NCBI GenBank assembly: GCA_032821775.1
Contig: JAVLRN010000012.1
Span: 1,364,001-1,428,000 of the forward strand
Reading direction: 5' to 3'
Source of the DNA: Sanguinoderma infundibulare
Taxonomy: Eukaryota; Basidiomycota; Agaricomycetes; Polyporales; Polyporaceae
DNA: 64,000 nt
Shown here: positions 1 through 10,232 of the stretch, piece by piece
How positions within the stretch are numbered: the first letter of the stretch is position 1
Layout of the letters: the number at the start of each line of letters is the position of its first letter
Made by a program: the position numbers and the translations under genes
Notes under the pieces: model-generated
What the model was told of the DNA's origin: nothing
The model's database searches: none
Seen by the model: the letters and a program-made list of their open reading frames with translations, nothing else

Positions 1-1301
1 GTCGGAGGACATTTGGACGAACGTCATCGCCCCCGAGGTTTTGAGGCAATGTGACGAGTTGGACGGCGTATGTGCTATGACTTATATTCCGCCGACCTCC
101 CCTTGACCCACCAGGTTTCTTACAGCTCGCAGACGGTATCATCAGTGAACCGAGGAACTGCCAGTACGTGTACACGGTGCCCTTCGTCGTGGCAAGCACT
201 CATCTGAACAATGTATTTCCTCAGCTTCCGCCCTGAGACCTTGACCTGCCGGCCTAGCCAGGACACATCGACATGTTTGACTTCGGATCAGATCAGTGCT
301 TTGCGTCGCATCTACGCGGACTACTACGAGACGGACCAGACATACGTCTTCGGTGGCTACTATCCAGGTGGCGAGTCCGGCTTTTACCAAGGCTTGGTGG
401 GCCCAGACCAGAACAGCATTGCGCTCACGTTCTACCAGTACATGGTCTTGAAGTGAGGAAGTCCGAGCCGTTTGTGCGTAACCATTTTTGCTCACCGATC
501 GCGCACAGTGACACCAACTGGCAAATGACCGACTACAACGTGTCTTACCTGGAGCTCGCCGACTCGATCAACCCTGGGCAAGATAACGTGAGTTCCATCG
601 CCCAGTTCCTGGCGTGTCTTGGCCTAGGTTCCGAGTCTGTTTGCCGGATAGGCTATGAACCCGAACATCACCGCCTTCGTTGGCTCCGAGCATAACGGGA
701 AGCTCATCCACTACGTCGGCTGGGGGGACCAGCTTATCAGCCCCGGAAACTCGATGCACTACTACGAGCTCGCCCACGAGTTCATCAACGCGAACTCGGA
801 CCTGGAGATCGACGACGTGTACCGCCTCTTCACGGTGCCGGGAATGGGCCACTGGTAAGTTCTCTTCCCCCGATCATGTCAAGCTTTGTCTAACATGTCG
901 TTGTCCAGCGACGTAAGTTTCCCTTGCACGAGTCTTCTCTCTCGCTTGGGTACTGACGCAACGTATAGGGCGGCAATGGCGCGAACGCGTTTGGCGGAGC
1001 AGGGCAGGCGGCGACCAACAGCCCTCCGCTGTCCCTCGACCCCCAGCACAACATTCTGGCCGCCGTCGTGCAGTGGGTCGAAGAGGGCATCGCGCCCGAG
1101 AACATCACCGCCGCACGCTACAACGACGGTAACGCCACAAACGGCCTCAACTACACCCGTCCTCTGTGCAAGGTACGCACATCAGGACATGCGTCCCGTG
1201 CATTTTTCAGAGCGGCGTACTGACACGAGACCCAGTTCCCGGCCTACCCGAGGTACATCAGTGGAGACACCAGCAGTGCTGACAGCTTCGAGTGTGTATA
1301 G
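1..1301 (+). CDS. Tannase/feruloyl esterase family protein, C-terminal part
   Basis: Secreted serine esterase of the tannase/feruloyl esterase family (Pfam tannase), which cleaves galloyl or feruloyl esters from plant material. The gene enters from the left edge, so the N-terminus, signal peptide and catalytic serine are not in view. Exons inferred: 1-78 (WTNVIAPEVLRQCDELDG), about 124-166, 241-452, 537-588, 652-854, 909-912, 969-1172 and 1236-1301, stop TAG at 1299-1301. Visible family hallmarks are the catalytic Asp region HYVGWGDQLISPGN and the catalytic His in VPGMGHCDGGNGANAFGG, whose adjacent Cys pairs with the one near the serine in characterised members. That His motif is only restored if a 4-nt exon (909-912) is spliced in. 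The tail has N-x-T/S sites (NITA, NATN, NYT) expected of a secreted protein. Substrate, tannin or ferulate, cannot be told from this part. Confidence 0.9.
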
Positions 1302-1945
1302 GACATCTTAAGGTGGAGGAACGTCGGAGTCTTTTCGATCCGTACCCGCTTCGTATTCGTATTTGCGTATTAATTCGTTTCGCTCCTTGTATGCGCCTGG
1401 CTCATTCTGGATTCAATCTTCGTATATTCAATACCTGTTCTGGGCCACGACCCTCATTCGTTCCTTCTCCCCTCGCGTGTCTCAGGCTCTTCGGCAGGTC
1501 CTGGCCCATGACACCAGGGTTGTGATTATTCGTCTCCTTCATGTTCGTACCCAGCGGTAAGTCGGTACGCCATCGCTCCTCTTCCTATCTCGACCAAACA
1601 AAATGGATGAGTGCGATTGGCTGAGGTCCGCGCAGGGGCTCCGGCGGGACATGTTTGCCAACGTTCCACTATGCCTGCGCCTACAATTCTGAGGATCGCC
1701 TTGGAATCGCTCCAGCGTCGTCTGTCCCCGTACTGGTGATATACGCCATAGTACATGTCGCGGGGCTCAAGAGGTACAGCCACGCCACCACAATCGTGAA
1801 CTCCCATCGAGTCCATGGCCAGGAACATTATGACATAGACGATGCAACAATTTAGCATATCAAAGATTGGTACTGTACAACGATAAAGCAGAGAACGTCA
1901 TTTTTACTGCAACGTCTGCCTCCACCCCCTCAGAGCTTGCAGCAA
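1302..1945. other. Intergenic, between convergent 3' ends
   Basis: Space between the convergent tannase and aquaporin genes, presumably their 3' untranslated regions. Short open frames here show no recognisable domain or splice-linked continuation. Confidence 0.5.
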
Positions 1946-3222
1946 CTACACAGCGCTATCATTGCCGCCCCGCCTCTCAGGAGGGGGCATGCCAGCAACC
2001 CCGCTCACCGCCACCGGTTTCATGTCGGACTGGCGTGCGGCCCGTCCATGTTCGTGATCCTCGGACTCGGAGTAGACTGTGGTGTGCCCAGTCCTGGTCT
2101 CGTCGTGCGATGCGGCCCGGCCGTGGATGGACGAGGGATAGTTCTGCATGGGGTCGACGCTTATCGTGGCGTCCTGGCCGGGATTGAGCCGCCAGTAGTT
2201 GATCCTGAGCAATGGGAGTTACGAGAGACGACCTCCAGTATAGGAGAAGATACGCACCTCCGGAGGATACTGTAGAAGCCGGCGCCGAGGACCGCCCCGA
2301 GGAATGGACCCACCCAGTACTGCGCTTGACGTCAGCCTCCGACGGGATGTAGGATGAAACGGGGCATGAGAAGCTCCACGTACGATCCACTGGGTGCTGA
2401 ACGGGAAGCCCGAGACGGCGGCTGGCCCAAAGGACCGCGCGGTGTTCATCGAGGCGCCAGTGAAGAACACCGCCCACCTAAGGCACATCGCACGTCAGGA
2501 CACCGAAAGTCAATCATCGTCCCAACCATTGGCGGTGGCAAGGAACAGAAGACGCACAAGTGACACACGAAAAGCGTCAAGCCGATACCAATCTGCGGCG
2601 CGCGGCATGATGAATGGAGCTGACATCTCAGAAAAAGGCATCCGACTCACCGGAGCGAACGGCGTCGTGACGTGCTTCTCTGCTGCGAGCATGAGGACAG
2701 AGAGCACGAGGAAGCTCGTGATAAACATCTCGATGAAGACGGCCTGCGCCTTGTTAATACCGGGCCCTGGAAGGGTGCTGTTGCGAAGAATGATGAACTT
2801 CCGAGGCACAGACGAAACGAACTGTTAGGTACTCACTTGTAGGCAACGGGCCCTGGCGTCAGAGCGAGGACGATCGCAGCAGCCGCAATACCACCGACGA
2901 GCTGGGCGATGGAATACAACACAAATCGCACAGGCCCGATGGCCCCAATGAGCAAGAGTGCGAGGCTGACGTCAGGGTTGAACAGTCCGCCGGTGACGCG
3001 ATAGAACATCCAAGCGGATACGAGAAGACTGAGGCCGAAGGCGGTAGCGATGTACAGGACGCGCTCGATCTGCGAAACGTTCTGGGTCGCGATGCCTTCG
3101 CTTTGGGTGGCCTGGACAGCACCGAATCCAAGGGTTAAGAAAACCGTCGTGCCGGCGAACTCGAGTAGGGCTGCTTCGATGTCATCTTTGATGTGAGCGA
3201 AGAGATTGTCGCGTCGTGGCAT
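1946..3222 (-). CDS. Aquaporin / MIP-family channel
   Basis: Six-helix channel protein of the major intrinsic protein family, for water or small neutral solutes. Start chosen at ATG 3222 (MPRRDNLFAHIKDDIEAAL), the first residues that align with fungal family members; an upstream in-frame ATG at 3366 is possible but adds an unlike leader. Exon joins inferred: ...PGPVAYN|TLPGPGINKAQAVF, ...FAPQ|IGIGLTLFVCHL, ...WAVFFTGASMNTARSFGPAA, QWI|YWVGPFLGAVLGAG, and a last exon 2212-1946. The two pore motifs are non-standard: the first is NPD (GGLFNPDVSLAL) and the second NTA (MNTARSFGPA) instead of NPA. A soluble, polar C-terminal tail of about 85 residues rich in Ser, His and Asp follows the sixth helix. 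It reads in tandem after the release-factor gene on the same strand, 268 nt downstream. Confidence 0.9.
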
Positions 3223-3489
3223 GGTCAAGTCGAGAGAATATTGGGGTGGAAGGATGGTGCGTCGCTCTGAGTTAAGGGATGATGACTTTCGACCTACGTA
3301 CATAGGGTCGATCACATACACCACGTAGATCGTGATTTGGACTGGGCGAAGACCGGTGGCTGGCAAGCCCCATTTGTACTACGATATTGTCCTTTAGACG
3401 ACGAGAAATGTCAAGTCAACGACTTGTGGGATTGGCTAAATGAACACGTCGCGAACTCACGGTCGAAGTACTGAGCGATAAAGCAACCT

Positions 3490-4283
3490 TCAGTCCCAGT
3501 CGCCTCGGCGAGAGCGACTCCGCTTGACGTCTTTGCGTTTATCCTTTTCTAGTCGCCTACGCGCTTTTTCTGCCTTTTCAAGCCGAATAACGCGCTCTCT
3601 TTGGCTCTGCGAAGGTTCATTGACTAGGCCCGAGGATGCGGCGGAAATGACAAGTGCATGTAACTAAGAGCCAACGACGTAAGGAGGCATTACATCAGAA
3701 GTGGCCGTAAAGGGGTACGCACTTTGGATAGGCAGTCTTGCACGTTCTGGGCTTGTGATCGGAAGACGGTGGACGTTAGGAGGATCGACTGGGATGACGA
3801 CACGTACGCAGGCTACTGATTCATGAAGTGGCGACCTTGAGGCTTGGGCAGCATGGAAAGCACTCACCGTCTTCTTGATGTGATCGCGTGCCCAGAGAGG
3901 TATCCAGGGTACGTCAATCGGGCAACGGAGAGTGGCTTTGGTGTTTACTTTGTTGACATTCTGGGATGATTTATGAGGGGATGGTACAATCCAAGTACAA
4001 TCGTCGACCAAGCACATACCTGCCCTCCAGGCCCTGAACTTCTGGAATATGTGAACTCGACGACGTTTTTAGGAATCTCCCGAGTCTTGAACTTTTCGAT
4101 CCACGACCTCGCCTCTGCGCTGTCTGTAGCACTTTCAAGAGCAGCTATTGCGGGAGGGGTTGGCAGCACATCTCGTCCGGAATGTAGGCCTCTAGCAAGT
4201 CTGCTGTGCGGCAAAGCCCTAGCCAGGGTTTCTCTGGCTATTTGGAGGGGTCGGCGAAGAAAGAAGGATTGCATAAGAATCAT
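3490..4283 (-). CDS. Mitochondrial peptidyl-tRNA hydrolase / class I release-factor-like (ICT1/Pth4 type)
   Basis: Short, codon-independent class I release-factor-like protein that hydrolyses peptidyl-tRNA on stalled mitochondrial ribosomes. The N-terminus from ATG 4283 (MILMQSFFLRRPLQ) is basic and amphipathic, as in a mitochondrial presequence. The catalytic GGQ lies in SRSSGPGGQ, followed after an intron by NVNKVNTKATLRCP, the standard continuation. Later exons give RSQAQNVQDCLSK|LHALVISAASSG and a strongly basic tail (RLEKAEKARRRLEKDKRKD, then RSRSRRGDWD, stop at 3490-3492), typical for the ribosome-anchoring C-terminus of this family. It has no codon-recognition domain, so it is not a canonical RF1. 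It is divergent from TSC13 with 216 nt between start codons, so they probably share a promoter. Confidence 0.88.
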
Positions 4284-4499
4284 CAGCCAGGCTCTGCGAC
4301 GAGCAGGAGAGCATTCCAGTGGTCGTCGCTCCCCAAGGAGCGGACTGCACTGGCCCGGTCGGGCCGAACATCCCATTTACGGAAGGAGCCAACATCCTGC
4401 CAGCGTCACTCGTATTGCGACTAGCCGAGGCTGCAGCTCAATCACGTCCTGCCCTCCACCGACGCGTATTCCACCCTAGCTCTTTCTCTGGAGTCCATC

Positions 4500-5787
4500 A
4501 TGAGCTCATTCCAACTCTCAGTGGCTAAGAAGACCGCGGTCGCTCGTAGCCTCCCGACTTCTGTCACTGTGGACAAACCCTATGACGACATTACTGTCCT
4601 TGACGTGAAGAAGGCCATTGCGGCCAAAGCTCCAAAGGTATTTGAGCGATAGGTCTTGTCTGCGCGTGTTTACTTACGCTTCGCACCCAGTTTTACCCTG
4701 CACGCCAGAAGCTTGCGCTCAAAGGCGAGAACAAAGCTCTCTCGGACGAATCCACCCTGAAGGACGCGGGTGTCGCGGTTGGTGCGGAGCTGTCGGTGAA
4801 GGATCTTGGCCCTCAAGTTAGCTGGAGAACCGTGTTCCTGGTCGAATATGTACGTGCGGTTCTGCAGCACGCATAACTCGCTAATCGACGCGTCTTATGC
4901 CGACGTATGACCAGGCGGGCCCGCTCGTCATACATCCTCTCTTCTACCACTTCCCGAAGATCTTCTTCGGTGGACCAGTCCAGCATAGCGTGCTGCAAAA
5001 GTGAGCTACCCACTTACGCGCATATAGTCGACTCGGTCCTGACTCGCTATCTCCGCGCAGGTATGTGTATGCGGCCGTGCTAGCGCACTTCGCCAAGCGC
5101 GAACTCGAGACCATGTTCGTGCACCGTTTCTCTCATGGCACCATGCCATTGCGCAACATCTTCAAGAAGTAAGTCTCCGGCCGATGCGTCACCTTCCTAG
5201 AATCGCGTCTGACGCGTCATTCCCGCTAGTTCTGCACACTACCATCTCCTCTCCGGCGTGCTTCTCGCATGGTCCGTATATAGCCCCACGTTCGCCGCCA
5301 ACTCGCCTTGGATCCGAGGCACTATTCGCGAGAATCCAAGCTTCCTTTGGTCTGGTCTCGCGGCGTTTGTGGTGCGTGCATCTTTTAATTCGATCTTCGA
5401 GGGCGATATCCTCACCAGTAGTCCGCATAGTTCGCCGAGCTCTCTAACCTGCGCACCCATCTCACTCTCCGCAATCTGCGTCCTGAAGGCACCACAAAGC
5501 GAGCGATCCCTATGGGTTATGGCTTTAATCTCGTCTCGTGCCCCAACTATTTCTTCGAGACATTGGCGTGGGCCACCATCGCCGTCATGACCGGTAGTTA
5601 CGCCGGTATGTCTATCCAATCCTTGTGCGGCATGGCAAATGCTGATGGTGGTTTAGCTGGCATATTCTTGGCAGTGTCTGTTTACCAGATGTCCGTCTGG
5701 GCAGTCAAAAAGCACAGGAACTACAAGAAGGAATTCGGCAACCAGTACCCGCGGGACAGGAAAGCCATGTTCCCCTTCATTCTCTAG
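4500..5787 (+). CDS. TSC13: Very-long-chain trans-2-enoyl-CoA reductase (TSC13/TECR)
   Basis: Last step of each very-long-chain fatty acid elongation cycle in the ER, feeding sphingolipid synthesis. Starts at ATG 4500 ([19 protein letters not shown]). The N-terminal 80 or so residues form the ubiquitin-like domain of the family ([13 protein letters not shown]). The body is the steroid 5-alpha-reductase-like membrane domain with the conserved blocks [40 protein letters not shown] and [14 protein letters not shown], which line the active site, and ends [20 protein letters not shown] before a short hydrophobic end, as in the yeast and human enzymes. Introns interrupt at about 4637, 4852, 5010, 5170, 5371 and 5606. 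Convergent with ARV1, whose 3' end lies 162 nt away. Confidence 0.95.
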
Positions 5788-5949
5788 CCTCGTCCATCAC
5801 AATGAACGAGCGTATCATATGTCCCTCGATCGCAATTGCTATTGTGCTTTCATTCCGGTGTTTAATATCCAGTAGTGCTGTCTGCTAGGCTCATCGTATG
5901 ATACCAAAAACGCGCGTCCCTTGAAAGGTCTAATGACCAAAGCGACAAC

Positions 5950-7867
5950 TTATGGAATACTGTACGCCAGCCACATCTCCCCAGCCGCCTTGTCATCTCC
6001 GCCGAGCCCCACGCCCACCCAGCCGCTGACAAGGTTCGCGACCGCCGTCTTGACGAGCCACCCCACGAGGATGATCATTGTCGTGAAGACCGGATGGCAG
6101 TCAAGGACCACTGGCGACGAGGACAGACGGTCGAGAGTTGCCGCCATTAGCACCACAATCACCATCCAGAAGCCAAAGACGCCACCGGCCATTCAAATTT
6201 CGACCCGGGGCGCAGCGCGAAGCGAAGGACTCACCTCGAAGCCCGAAGCCGGCCGCCATGCCGCCGAGAACGTTCCGGACGACCCATTCGCGATCGAGCT
6301 TGTCTTGGTCGAGGAGCTCGAGCGCGGGGGCGACGAGCTGTGAGAACGCGTTCGGGGGCGGATGAAGGGGTGCCAGCGGGGCGTCCCAGTCTGATGGCGA
6401 GCTTGCGTGCTTCGCGGCCGCGGCCGTGTCCGGGCGCCAGACGGAGAGGCAGAAGAGAAGGAAGAGCTTGGTGAGAGACGAGTAGAAGAGCGTGAGGGGG
6501 ACGTGCGAGAGCCTGTTTGGGAAGGTGGGGAGACAGAGGTCAGCGAGGGGAGGGGGCAACGGCGTACGGCATACGATGCGGTGAGGGCTGAATGGGGAAG
6601 TCGAAGTCGGATAACCTCCGCTCGGAAGTGGGAGAAGGGTGTTTGAGTTTGACGACCGGGCATGCGAAGACGTCCGGCACTTGGCTGTCTGGGTGGTTCG
6701 AAGACGTACTAGGGCGAACCTTGGCCGGGTCTGCACGTCCGGCATCGGAGAGCGGCCTCGCTGGGGGAAGAAAGGCGCATAGAAGGCGGGCAGCGGGGAA
6801 GACCGGGAGAAAGGTCGAAGGAGAACAAAGGAAGGCGGGCGGGTGTCCTACCGGTGGTTGCACACATACCTGAACTGTTCTCGAATTCCAGACACGGGCG
6901 CGTCGGGCGTCGGGGACGGGAGGAGCTTGAGGACGAGATAGCAGGCGAGGACGACGCCCGCGTGGAACGCGGCCGTCTCTGGGGCGGCATTGGCCTTCGG
7001 TCAGACGTACGTGCCTTAATCTCCCCCCGTCCTCCCACCCGGAGGAGAGCGGCGGGGAGCCTAAAATACCAAGACGTACCAAAGAGACAGCCCACGAGGA
7101 TGCGAATGAAGCCTTCGAGGGCGGCCTGGTTCCAGGCGGGTATCTGGGACTTGTCTCCGGGCTGGTTGGAGCCTGGAAACGCGCCGTCCAAGGAGAAGAT
7201 TAGGGTTTGGAAGCGTTAGGAGGCCGGAGGACGTACTGATGTGTGTCCAGCGGATGACTGCACAAGGCACGAGAATGGAGACCGGAGGAGGCGAACGTGG
7301 GCGTGAGCGTGCTAGAAACGGGAGTTGAATGGTAGAAGTTCGATCTGGGACGTACAGGCATCGACGCAGATCAGGGCGAAGCCGAGCTTCACGATCAGCC
7401 ACCAGCGGGCCTAGGGACGGGACAGGTCTGACTTTCGTGGCAGGAATGCCGTCCAACGTGCGCCACCCACCTGCTCGTCATGGTGCTGCGGTCTTGGGGC
7501 AGGGACGCGGGGAGTTCCGTGGTCGTTCGGTTTCGCAGAAGGTGTTTGGGCCGCCCTGCGGGCACCGAGGCCACGGTTGTTGAGGAGGTGACGGTAGACG
7601 TCTCGCTTTAGCAATATTAAGTCCAAGAGGAGGGTGAGGGTGTCGTGCTCGACGTAAGGATCTGCGAAGGCATGACAGGACGTCTACGTAAAGGCAGGGG
7701 AAGGTTCAGATTAGCACGCAAGCTTGGACGGGTGGGCGACAAGGATGACTGAGACCGGGATAACCGGAGAGGACACTGACGCACTGCTCGAGGCGGAAAT
7801 TGTACGCGGAGTCGTAAACTGTGTAGAGATAAGGGGTGGTGGTGGCACAAGACGTGCAGATGGGCAT
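5950..7867 (-). CDS. ARV1: ARV1, ER membrane lipid-homeostasis protein
   Basis: ER membrane protein needed for normal sterol and sphingolipid distribution and GPI-anchor precursor handling. The N-terminal Arv1 homology domain starts MPICTSCATTTPYLYTVYDS and contains the zinc-binding pairs: C-x2-C near the start and, after splicing, LEQC|TSCHAFADPYVEHD. It is followed by LLLDLILLKRDVYRHLLNN, the diagnostic ARV1 block. Later exons carry hydrophobic segments: ARWWLIVKLGFALICVDA, QAALEGFIRILVGCLFG, ETAAFHAGVVLACYLVLKLL, HVPLTLFYSSLTKLFLLF, and FWMVIVVLMAATLDRLSSSP, TTMIILVGWLVKTAVANL at the end. There are at least six introns. The first donor (GTCAGT, about 7787) is weak. Divergent from GET4 across 639 nt. 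Confidence 0.88.
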
Positions 7868-8506
7868 CGTGGGCAGCCTTCGAGACGTTCCAGGTGTTGT
7901 GGAAGGATTAACAAGAGGCTTCCCTAGGATCGGATTTCAGGGCGGGCGGTGATTCGGAGACGACAAATTGAGTGGGGTAGTGCTGGAACAAGGTTCGTTA
8001 TGGACTGGGAGGGTTGGGACTAGGGAAGTGATGAGGTCAGTCTTGTTTCCGAATGAATGGACTAGTGATGTCAAACCAATTGCCAGGGTCGGATTTCGAC
8101 AGGATCAGAACTGCCAGTAGATTGGATGCTCCCAATCTCTGGAGGGCAGACGTCCAGGAGGATGGCGAATCTCCGACCGTTGAGGTGAGCTTGACTCTGC
8201 GGGAGACCGGCGCCTCGTCAATGCTACGACTGAGGGAGTCGTTGTGCGAGTGGACGTTAACCAACCCGGCGCTGAGCGCTGTGCTGTGACTAGTACGTCT
8301 TCACCGGGCGCCTGGCCTGCGATCCCATCGGGGGCGTGCAGCTGGCAGGCCGCAGTGGCACTGGCAGGACGGCGACGAGCTCGAGCTGCCCTCTCCAGAT
8401 CCCACCGGTAATCTTGTACGGCAGACAACGCACCTCATCTGTCTTGCACCTGTCCTGTCCTGATCTGACGCACGACGCTGCTCTCTGACTCGTCGCAAGC
8501 GTGACA
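7868..8506. other. Shared upstream region of ARV1 and GET4
   Basis: 639 nt between two divergent start codons. No open frame here matches a known family; presumably promoters and 5' untranslated regions. I see no convincing TATA box. Confidence 0.5.
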
Positions 8507-10232
8507 ATGCCACCTGCAAGAGCGACGTCCTCCTCGCGAGCACTGGAAGCAATTCTACCTCTCATTGCGTCTGGCCAGCCCTACGAAGCGCATCAGAAGG
8601 CCCGGACATTCGCTTCCAGATACAACAAGTCCGCCCAGTACGACATTGCCATAGACGTTCTATTCCAGTCCGCACGAGAACTTCTCAAGGTCGGCCAGCA
8701 AGGGAGCGGTACAGACCTCGCGTCTTTCCTCGTGGATGTGTATGAGAACAAGGGCGAGAATGTTAGTGATGAAAGTCGCGGTAAGTCCCTCCTGTCATTT
8801 TCATCTGTCCACCCTCAATGTCCACCCTCGTGCGTCATGCACTCTGTCTGACCGAATTCCGCACGGATCCCTGCCAGGCCGCCTCACCCAGCTAATCGCC
8901 CTCGCCGGCCCATCAGGCTCGTGGCGAAAAACCATCATCGACAAATCCATCGCGTAAGCTTCTCGAGTCGATTCGCAAGGAAGCCCCTCCCTGTGACCGC
9001 CTGCAGATGGTCCGCCAAAGCTGGCCCTCACCCCGCTGGCGATCCTGATCTACACCACTACGTCGGCGAACTTCTCTACAAAGGTGCGCCCTCCTGCGCG
9101 CGCTCACGCTCGTCCGTCCCGGTTCTCATCGGCACTTTGCCGTCATTTCATATCCGCATCCAGAGCGCAGCTTTGACGCCGCAGAACCACACCTCCTCTC
9201 CGCAGGAAAGCGCGACAGTGCCCGTCTGCTCGCCGAAACATTCGTAGAATGGGCGGGTCCAGATGGCCCTCCTGGCACCTTCGCCTTGCGCGGAACAATA
9301 CCGTAAGCCTTCTCATTAAATCTTTTCCAAATCCGTTTGCCGACATTACCTCGTCGCACACCGTCCCATGCCGCACAGCTATCTGCAGAATGGGAACATT
9401 CTTGCCGCCCGGACGTTCATCGTGCACTTCGTCGCTCAGATGACCTCCCGCCGGCCGTCGTTACTCTCGTCGTTCCAGACGAAGCCGATCCCGGTGGGAA
9501 AGCCAGTCGACGGAGAGCAGGATGAGATCATCTTCACGACCGACCTTCCCGTCAACTTCGCACAGCTCGCCGTGCGTGCGTGCCAGCGTGCACAGGGCGA
9601 GAAGAACAAGGCAATGCGCGAAGCCTGGGTCCGGCTTTGCGGCACGTATCAGAGCAGAGGGGGCATGGTTGCGAACAAGGAAGTCCGGAAGGTGAGTGGT
9701 TCGGTTCATTGTCTTTGCGTTTCAATCTATCTCTCGGCGCCAAGCGGCGCGGGGTGCAGTAGTCCATGCTTTCCTGGCTTGGCTGTACTGTTTATTGCGG
9801 TCTGTCCGGCGATGGATCGCCATGACGCATTGTCCTTACGTCGTTTGTCGCGGGCCATCTGATAACCGAATACACGTCGTACGTCCTGCACCCGCACGAT
9901 CGTAACACGCGACGGCGACGACGACGACATGCACCGTGCGATGGCGGGCGGGCTAAGGTGGGCTGGCTATCGGACGTTGTTTGGATGCCAGCCCACGGCT
10001 TCTCTGTCACGTCCACGTCTGTCCCCGCTACATCCCGTTCGCATCCATGTCTGACGCACCCCAGGCACTCATCGAAATCGCCGAGTTGTACTTCGCGATC
10101 CCCCCGCCGCGCGCCCAGCAGTCGAACCCGCTGGACATGATCAACGCCATGTTTGGCGGTGGCCAGCCCGCCGCCCCGCCTGTGCGCCGCGCGCTCACCC
10201 CCGCCGCCGCGCGGGCGGCGGCCTTGGACTGA
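8507..10232 (+). CDS. GET4: GET4, tail-anchored protein targeting factor
   Basis: Cytosolic alpha-solenoid protein which, with Get5, bridges Sgt2 and Get3 during handover of tail-anchored membrane proteins to the ER. ATG 8507 gives MPPARATSSSRALEAILPLI. Family blocks follow: GQPYEAHQKARTFASRYNKS, YDIAIDVLFQSARELLKVGQ, GSGTDLASFLVDVYENK, RLTQLIALAGPSGSWRKTII, DPDLHHYVGELLYK, RTFIVHFVAQMTSRRPS and EKNKAMREAWVRLCGTYQSR. The last exon (10065-10232) reads ALIEIAELYFAIPPPRAQQS and ends in a Gly/Ala/Pro-rich tail. The final intron (9692-10064, 373 nt) is about six times the usual length in this window. Confidence 0.9.

Noticed and set aside
2833..3366. Longer aquaporin start at 3366
   Set aside because: The leader is not hydrophobic or charged in a family-like way and the alignment begins at MPRRDN; kept as an alternative only.
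6101..6745. 214-codon open frame inside ARV1 as a separate gene
   Set aside because: It reads through ARV1 exons and introns; only parts match ARV1 and splice signals explain them.
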